From NCBI GenBank assembly GCA_949289625.1, contig CASEPH010000241.1, positions 1-9,624 on the forward strand: a DNA stretch of 9,624 bases, in the 5' to 3' direction. Both the position numbers and the translations under genes were made by a program. Positions 5,750 to 9,624 of this stretch are shown here, piece after piece; positions within the stretch are counted from its first letter, which is position 1; each line of letters starts with the position of its first letter. This stretch comes from an uncultured Clostridia bacterium (GTDB lineage: Bacteria; Bacillota_A; Clostridia; Oscillospirales; Oscillospiraceae). The notes under the pieces are model-generated. The model saw nothing but the letters and a program-made list of their open reading frames with translations. It ran no database searches and had not been told where the DNA came from.

Positions 5750-7348
5750 ATGATCACAGTAACCAATCTCGGCGTTCAATATGGCGGCAGCGTGCTCTTT
5801 AAGAACGCCGATCTGCAATTCAACGCAGGCAACTGCTACGGCATCATCGGGGCCAATGGGGCGGGAAAATCCACCCTGCTGAAAATTCTTTCCGGCGACC
5901 TGGATTCCACCGACGGCCATGTGGACATCAAGCCCGGCGTCCGGATGTCCGTGTTAAAGCAGGACCAGTTCCAGTACGACGCCTATTCCGTGCTGGACAC
6001 CGTCATCATGGGCAATCAGCGTCTATACGACATCGGCAAGCAGAAGGACGCCCTCTATGAGAAGGAGGATTTCTCCGACGAGGACGGCATTCTGGCCTCG
6101 GAGTTGGAGGCGGAATTTGCCGAACTGGGAGGCTGGGAAGCGGAGTCCGATGCCTCCCGGATGCTCCAGGGCCTTGGCATCCCCGTGGAGAACCACGAAA
6201 AGCGCATGGGCGAGATGGATGGCCGGGACAAGGTGAAGGTGCTGCTGGCCCAGGCTCTGTTCGGCAACCCTGACATTGTCATGCTGGACGAGCCCACCAA
6301 CAACCTGGACACCGCCTCCATCGAATGGCTGGAAGATTTCCTTTTGGACTTCCCCGGCATGGTCATCGTGGTGTCCCATGACCGGTATTTCCTCAATACG
6401 GTCTGCACCCACATCGTGGACATCGACTACGGCAAGATCAAGATGTATGTAGGCAACTACGACTTCTGGTATGAATCCTCCCAGCTGGTCCAGGCCTTGA
6501 TCCGCAACCAGAACAAGCGGAACGAGGAGAAGATCAAGGAACTGACGGAATTTATTGCCCGGTTCGCTGCCAACAAATCCAAGAGCAAGCAGGCCACCTC
6601 CCGCCGGAAGCTGCTGGACAAGCTGACTATTGAGGAACTGCCCGCCTCCTCCCGCCGGTACCCCTATGTGGGCTTCAAGCCGGACCGAGAAGTGGGAAAG
6701 GATATTCTGTTTGTTACAGACGTGTCCAAAACCGTGGACGGCGTAAAGGTGCTGGATCATGTGAGCTTTTCCATGAACAAAAACGACAAGATCGCCTTTG
6801 TGGGAAACAACGAGATCGCACAGACCACCATGTTCAAAATTCTCATGGGAGAACTGGAGCCGGACGAAGGCACCGTCAAATGGGGCGTCAGCACCTCTCA
6901 GGCCTATTTCCCCAAGGACAACACCGAGTTCTTTGAGGGCTGCGAGCTGAATATGATCGACTGGATGCGGCAGTATTCCGAGGATCAGAGCGAAACCTAT
7001 CTCCGGGGATTCCTGGGCCGGATGCTGTTCTCCGGCGAGGATGTATACAAGCAGGTGAAAGTCCTCTCCGGCGGTGAGAAGGTCCGGTGTATGCTCTCCC
7101 GGATGATGCTCTCCGGGGCCAACGTACTGCTGTTGGATCAGCCCACCAACCATCTGGATCTGGAATCCATCACCGCCGTCAACAACGGCCTTACCGCTTT
7201 CCCTGGCAACGTCCTTTTGGCCAGCCACGACCACGAGATGGTCCAGACCGTGGCCAACCGGATCATTGAGTTCAAAGAGGACGGGACCTATGTGGATCGG
7301 GCCATGACCTATGACGAATATCTGGAGTGGAAGAAAACAAATTCATAA
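5750..7348 (+). CDS. ABC-F family ATPase (YkpA/YbiT-like) with one degenerate nucleotide site
   Basis: This 532-residue soluble protein has two ABC domains and no membrane segment, as in the ABC-F family, whose members bind the ribosome and modulate translation. Domain 1 (about 1-240): Walker A GANGAGKS (34-41), Walker B VMLDE (177-181), H-loop H210. A charged helical linker follows at about 241-300. Domain 2 (about 315-510): signature LSGGE (439-443), Walker B region LLLDQPTNHLD (460-470), H-loop H493. Three motifs depart from consensus. The domain 1 signature is MDGRD (156-160), the domain 2 Walker A is GNNEIAQTT (352-360) with Gln358 for the usual Lys, and the domain 2 catalytic Glu is Gln464. 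The start ATG 5750 has AAGGA 7 nt upstream. It is first in an operon, 23 nt before ridA. YkpA/YbiT-type assignment rests on overall pattern and is less sure than ABC-F itself. A role in antibiotic resistance is not indicated. Confidence 0.93.
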   Translation: MITVTNLGVQYGGSVLFKNADLQFNAGNCYGIIGANGAGKSTLLKILSGDLDSTDGHVDIKPGVRMSVLKQDQFQYDAYSVLDTVIMGNQRLYDIGKQKDALYEKEDFSDEDGILASELEAEFAELGGWEAESDASRMLQGLGIPVENHEKRMGEMDGRDKVKVLLAQALFGNPDIVMLDEPTNNLDTASIEWLEDFLLDFPGMVIVVSHDRYFLNTVCTHIVDIDYGKIKMYVGNYDFWYESSQLVQALIRNQNKRNEEKIKELTEFIARFAANKSKSKQATSRRKLLDKLTIEELPASSRRYPYVGFKPDREVGKDILFVTDVSKTVDGVKVLDHVSFSMNKNDKIAFVGNNEIAQTTMFKILMGELEPDEGTVKWGVSTSQAYFPKDNTEFFEGCELNMIDWMRQYSEDQSETYLRGFLGRMLFSGEDVYKQVKVLSGGEKVRCMLSRMMLSGANVLLLDQPTNHLDLESITAVNNGLTAFPGNVLLASHDHEMVQTVANRIIEFKEDGTYVDRAMTYDEYLEWKKTNS

Positions 7349-7357
7349 TTCAATAAA

Positions 7358-7363
7358 AGAAGG
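7358..7363 (+). promoter_or_regulatory. Ribosome binding site of ridA
   Basis: AGAAGG lies 8 nt before the ATG at 7372, within the 23-nt gap after the ABC-F stop. No terminator or promoter fits in this gap, which supports cotranscription. Confidence 0.65.
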
Positions 7364-7371
7364 TATGCAAT

Positions 7372-7749
7372 ATGAAACAAGTGATCTTTTCCAAGGACGC
7401 CCCTGCCGCTGTGGGTCCTTACTCCCACGCCATCGACTGCGGCAATCTGGTGTTTCTCTCCGGTCAGGTGCCTCTGGTGCCGGAAACCGGCGCTCTGGCA
7501 GAGGGCGGTATTGAGGCCCAGACCCGGCAGATGTTCTCCAACATTCAGGCCGTCCTCCAGAGCTGCGGCCTCACCTTCGACAACGTGGTAAAGACTACGG
7601 TGTTCATGACCGATCTCAAGGATTTTAACACATTTAACGAGATCTACGCCGAGTACTTCCCCAACGATCCTCCGGCTCGTTCCTGTGTCCAGGTGGCTGC
7701 ACTGCCCAAGGGCGCGCTGGTGGAAGCCGAATGCATCTGCGTCAAATAA
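7372..7749 (+). CDS. ridA: RidA family reactive enamine/imine deaminase
   Basis: This 125-residue cytosolic protein has the normal length for RidA, which forms trimers and hydrolyses reactive 2-aminoacrylate-type enamines/imines released by PLP enzymes such as serine/threonine dehydratase to keto acids and ammonia. Hallmarks by position: GPYSHA with Y17, FLSGQVP with S30, the N89 region (FNTFNE), PARSC with R103 and C105, and E120 near the C terminus. The Arg that grips the substrate carboxylate is present, so an active deaminase rather than an inactive Rid paralogue is expected. It is second in the operon. Its TAA stop runs into the AAGGAGG ribosome site of the next gene, so translation of the two is probably linked. 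Its pairing with a transcarbamoylase recalls E. coli, where ridA lies next to pyrBI (aspartate carbamoyltransferase). A shared metabolic reason is inference. Confidence 0.96.
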   Translation: MKQVIFSKDAPAAVGPYSHAIDCGNLVFLSGQVPLVPETGALAEGGIEAQTRQMFSNIQAVLQSCGLTFDNVVKTTVFMTDLKDFNTFNEIYAEYFPNDPPARSCVQVAALPKGALVEAECICVK

Positions 7750-7754
7750 GGAGG
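7748..7754 (+). promoter_or_regulatory. Ribosome binding site of argF overlapping the ridA stop
   Basis: AAGGAGG begins inside the ridA TAA and lies 8 nt before ATG 7763. It sets the argF start there and argues against the in-frame extension back to 7685 inside ridA. Confidence 0.85.
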
Positions 7755-7762
7755 AAACCAAT

Positions 7763-8761
7763 ATGCCAGTGAATTTAAAAGGTCGCTCTTTTCTCACGCT
7801 GATGGATTTTTCCTCTGCGGAGATCCGTTATCTGCTGGACCTGAGCCACGACCTGAAAAGCAAGAAGCGCGCCGGGATTTTGGGTAAAAACCTCAGGGGC
7901 AAGAACGTGGTCCTGCTCTTTGAGAAAACCTCCACCCGGACCCGCTGCGCCTTCGAAACAGCCATTCACGATGAAGGCGGACAAGTCACCTATCTGGACG
8001 CCGGCAGCTCCCAGATGGGCAAGAAGGAATCCCTGGAGGATACCGCCCGAGTGTTGGGCCGGTTCTTCGACGGTATCGAATACCGGGGCTTCCAGCAGAG
8101 CGTTGTGGAGGATCTGGCCCGGTTCTCCGGCGTTCCCGTTTTTAACGGTCTCACCGACGTGGACCATCCCACCCAGATTCTAGCAGACATGCTGACCATG
8201 GAGGAACACATCGCCAAGCCCCTGAAGGACTGCAAGGTGGTCTTTGTGGGAGACGTCCGCAACAATATGTGCTACGCCTGGATGTACGGCTGCGCCAAAA
8301 TGGGCATGACCTTTGTGGGCTACGGCCCCAAGGCCCTGATCGACCAGGTGGATGCCGGCGTGCTCCAGCAGATTGAGGCCGTCTGTCAGGAAACCGGCGC
8401 CCATATTTCTCTCAGCGATGAGATCTCTTCCATTGCCGGTGCCGATGTGCTCTACAGTGACATCTGGGCTTCCATGGGCGAGGAGGATCAGATTCCCGAC
8501 CGGGTGAAGCTGCTCTCCCCCTATCGGATCACGGATGAAATGCTGGAGGCCACTGGAAATCCCGATGTGAAGTTCATGCACTGCCTCCCCTCTTTCCACG
8601 ACTTTGAGACCACCATGGCCAAGACCTGGATCGACCAGGGCATCGACATTCGGGAGGTCACAGACGAGGTATTCCGTGGTCCCCACTCCATCGTCTTTGA
8701 CGAAGCAGAAAACAGAATGCACACCATCAAAGCCGTTCTGGTTGCCACTTTGGGCTGCTGA
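7763..8761 (+). CDS. argF: Ornithine carbamoyltransferase
   Basis: This 332-residue enzyme is the usual length for the family and catalyses carbamoyl phosphate + L-ornithine = citrulline + phosphate in the cytosol. Motifs in order: FEKTSTRTRCAFE (53-65) with the carbamoyl-phosphate STRT at 57-60, DHPTQ (134-138), the ornithine-binding loop DIWASMGEE (233-241), FMHCLPSFHD (271-280) with the HCLP Cys, and VFDEAENRMHTIKAV near the end. The SMG loop and HCLP motif mark ornithine rather than aspartate transcarbamoylase. Sequence alone does not say whether it works anabolically (ArgF) or in the arginine deiminase route (ArcB). The HCLPSFHD and SQMGKKES segments look ArcB-like to me, but no arcA, arcC or other arg gene lies in the window. 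The start ATG 7763 follows an excellent AAGGAGG; the open frame back to 7685 is only overlap with ridA. It is last in its operon, 13 nt after ridA. Confidence 0.95.
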   Translation: MPVNLKGRSFLTLMDFSSAEIRYLLDLSHDLKSKKRAGILGKNLRGKNVVLLFEKTSTRTRCAFETAIHDEGGQVTYLDAGSSQMGKKESLEDTARVLGRFFDGIEYRGFQQSVVEDLARFSGVPVFNGLTDVDHPTQILADMLTMEEHIAKPLKDCKVVFVGDVRNNMCYAWMYGCAKMGMTFVGYGPKALIDQVDAGVLQQIEAVCQETGAHISLSDEISSIAGADVLYSDIWASMGEEDQIPDRVKLLSPYRITDEMLEATGNPDVKFMHCLPSFHDFETTMAKTWIDQGIDIREVTDEVFRGPHSIVFDEAENRMHTIKAVLVATLGC

Positions 8762-8784
8762 GGCTGATACATATTTGCAGGCAC

Positions 8785-8821
8785 AAAAAGGCCGCCGTTT
8801 CCAAAACAGGAAACGGCGGCC
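8785..8821. terminator. Bidirectional terminator between convergent argF and SGNH hydrolase genes
   Basis: A 13-bp perfect stem (GGCCGCCGTTTCC with GGAAACGGCGGCC, 8790-8821) has a 6-nt loop. Read leftward it is followed by TTTTT (8789-8785), a classic terminator for the hydrolase gene, whose stop is 18 nt away. Read rightward, after argF, the tail is TAGTTTCA, a weaker U-tract, so rightward termination may be less complete. Confidence 0.9.
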
Positions 8822-8839
8822 TAGTTTCATGACGGGCAG

Positions 8840-9619
8840 CTACGACGACAGCTGGGCTGCGATCCATCCGGCAATTCTGGGCAGGAACAAGGCCTGTCCC
8901 CGCTCGTTAAGATGGTACCCGTCGGTGGAGGTCAGGAAAAAGCTGCTGCGAAAGGCTTCGTCGGCTGCATGGATGCCGCTGAAGCTGGAATCGCTGGCAT
9001 TGTAGCAGGCGATTCCCCGATATTCGCAGACCTCCATCAAGGCCTGACTGTAGTCGTCCTCGTTCAGTCCGGCGGAGTTTCGATAGTCTGTGGAGGACTC
9101 CCAGCAGGTCATGGCCAAAATCACTGCATTGGGATATTTCTCCTGAAGTCGGTCTACCAATACATTAAACGCCCCCTGAAATGTATAAATATCTCGGGAA
9201 CTGATACTGTCGGCCAGCGGAATCTCACAGTTCATATCGTTGGCGCCGCAGTTGACATAGATCACGTCGTAATCCCCGTCGGGCAGCGGCCGCTGGCACA
9301 TAGGATAGTAGCAGCCCCCCGCCGTATAATCCGTATCCTCCGTGCCAGTATGTCCTCTGGCGGCAGCCACCGTGGAGCCGGCGATGGAGATCACTGTGGA
9401 ATCCATGCCGTATTGCTCCAGCATTTTCGGCCAGGACAGGGCCGTATCTGTCAGACCGTATCCGGAGGTCATACTATCTCCCGCAAACAAGATGGACTTG
9501 CCGGAGAGCGTATCGGCCACCCAGTACCGGTCGTCTGCAGCACTGGCATAGCAGGATCCAAGGATGGCCACCGTCAGCACCCCCAGGAGCAGACGGCGCA
9601 GCCACATGGTTGGTTTCAT
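8840..9619 (-). CDS. Exported SGNH/GDSL-family hydrolase
   Basis: This 259-residue protein carries the SGNH hydrolase blocks in order: block I FAGDSMTSGYG with nucleophile S49, block II Gly in SIAGSTVAA (G81), block III VNCGANDM with N127, and block V STDGYHLNERG with D233 and H236. The full catalytic set suggests an active esterase or acetyl-hydrolase; family members act on lipids, acetylated glycans or peptidoglycan, and the substrate cannot be told here. The N terminus is a secretion signal: basic WLRR, a hydrophobic run at 10-21, then either LGSC (20-23), a possible lipobox giving a lipoprotein at C23, or signal peptidase I cleavage after ASA27. Seven further Cys residues lie in the mature part. 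The start is ATG 9619, with a second in-frame ATG at residue 5. Only 5 nt upstream are visible, so no ribosome site can be checked and the true start could lie beyond the window. It converges on argF. Confidence 0.88.
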   Translation of the reverse strand: MKPTMWLRRLLLGVLTVAILGSCYASAADDRYWVADTLSGKSILFAGDSMTSGYGLTDTALSWPKMLEQYGMDSTVISIAGSTVAAARGHTGTEDTDYTAGGCYYPMCQRPLPDGDYDVIYVNCGANDMNCEIPLADSISSRDIYTFQGAFNVLVDRLQEKYPNAVILAMTCWESSTDYRNSAGLNEDDYSQALMEVCEYRGIACYNASDSSFSGIHAADEAFRSSFFLTSTDGYHLNERGQALFLPRIAGWIAAQLSS

Positions 9620-9624
9620 ATTGA

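Noticed and set aside
6023..7234. 403-codon open frame antisense to the ABC-F gene
   Set aside because: It lies inside the ABC-F gene and its product has no recognisable motif; a shadow.
7685..7762. In-frame N-terminal extension of ornithine carbamoyltransferase
   Set aside because: It overlaps the end of ridA in another frame. ATG 7763 has an ideal AAGGAGG site and gives the normal family N terminus.
1..9624. CRISPR arrays, insertion sequences, phage or defence genes
   Set aside because: No regularly spaced repeats, transposase or integrase motifs, or terminal inverted repeats were seen. Every long gene is a recognisable chromosomal family.

Overview
This window most likely comes from a moderately GC-rich (by eye) anaerobic Firmicute of class Clostridia, in the style of gut Oscillospiraceae. 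The clues are Bacillota-type Shine-Dalgarno sites and sigma-A promoters, a perfect CIRCE operator, an FHA-SEDS fusion next to a class B penicillin-binding protein, a DUF815 ATPase and a YkpA/YbiT-like ABC-F protein. The taxonomic call is inference. There are no RNA genes, CRISPR arrays, insertion sequences or phage genes. Gene packing is dense and the largest gene-free gap, 4161-4427, is only 267 bp.

Left part, leftward transcription: a cell-wall operon (1-2142) has an extended -10 promoter, a TTG-started FHA-SEDS (FtsW/RodA-type) glycan polymerase and, overlapping it by 4 nt, the start of a penicillin-binding transpeptidase that runs off the window. Together these would form a peptidoglycan synthase pair. 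Upstream on the same strand is htpG (Hsp90). It is a self-contained transcription unit with a sigma-A promoter, a HrcA/CIRCE operator placed over the predicted transcription start, and a strong intrinsic terminator. Further upstream, still leftward, is a DUF815 AAA+ ATPase ending in a large hairpin with only a weak U-tract.

Right part, rightward transcription: a divergent promoter region (about 5628-5749) separates the DUF815 gene from a three-gene operon. This operon holds an ABC-F ribosome-type ATPase, RidA (reactive enamine/imine deaminase) and ornithine carbamoyltransferase, with gaps of 23 and 13 nt. It converges on a leftward gene for an exported SGNH/GDSL hydrolase, and the two share a 13-bp perfect-stem terminator at 8790-8821.

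Most of the window is core housekeeping sequence and I do not see a novel defence or mobile system. The points most worth a second look are the ABC-F protein, whose three degenerate ATPase motifs all fall in one composite nucleotide site; the CIRCE control of htpG; and the FHA domain fused to a SEDS polymerase with apparent loss of phosphothreonine-contact residues.
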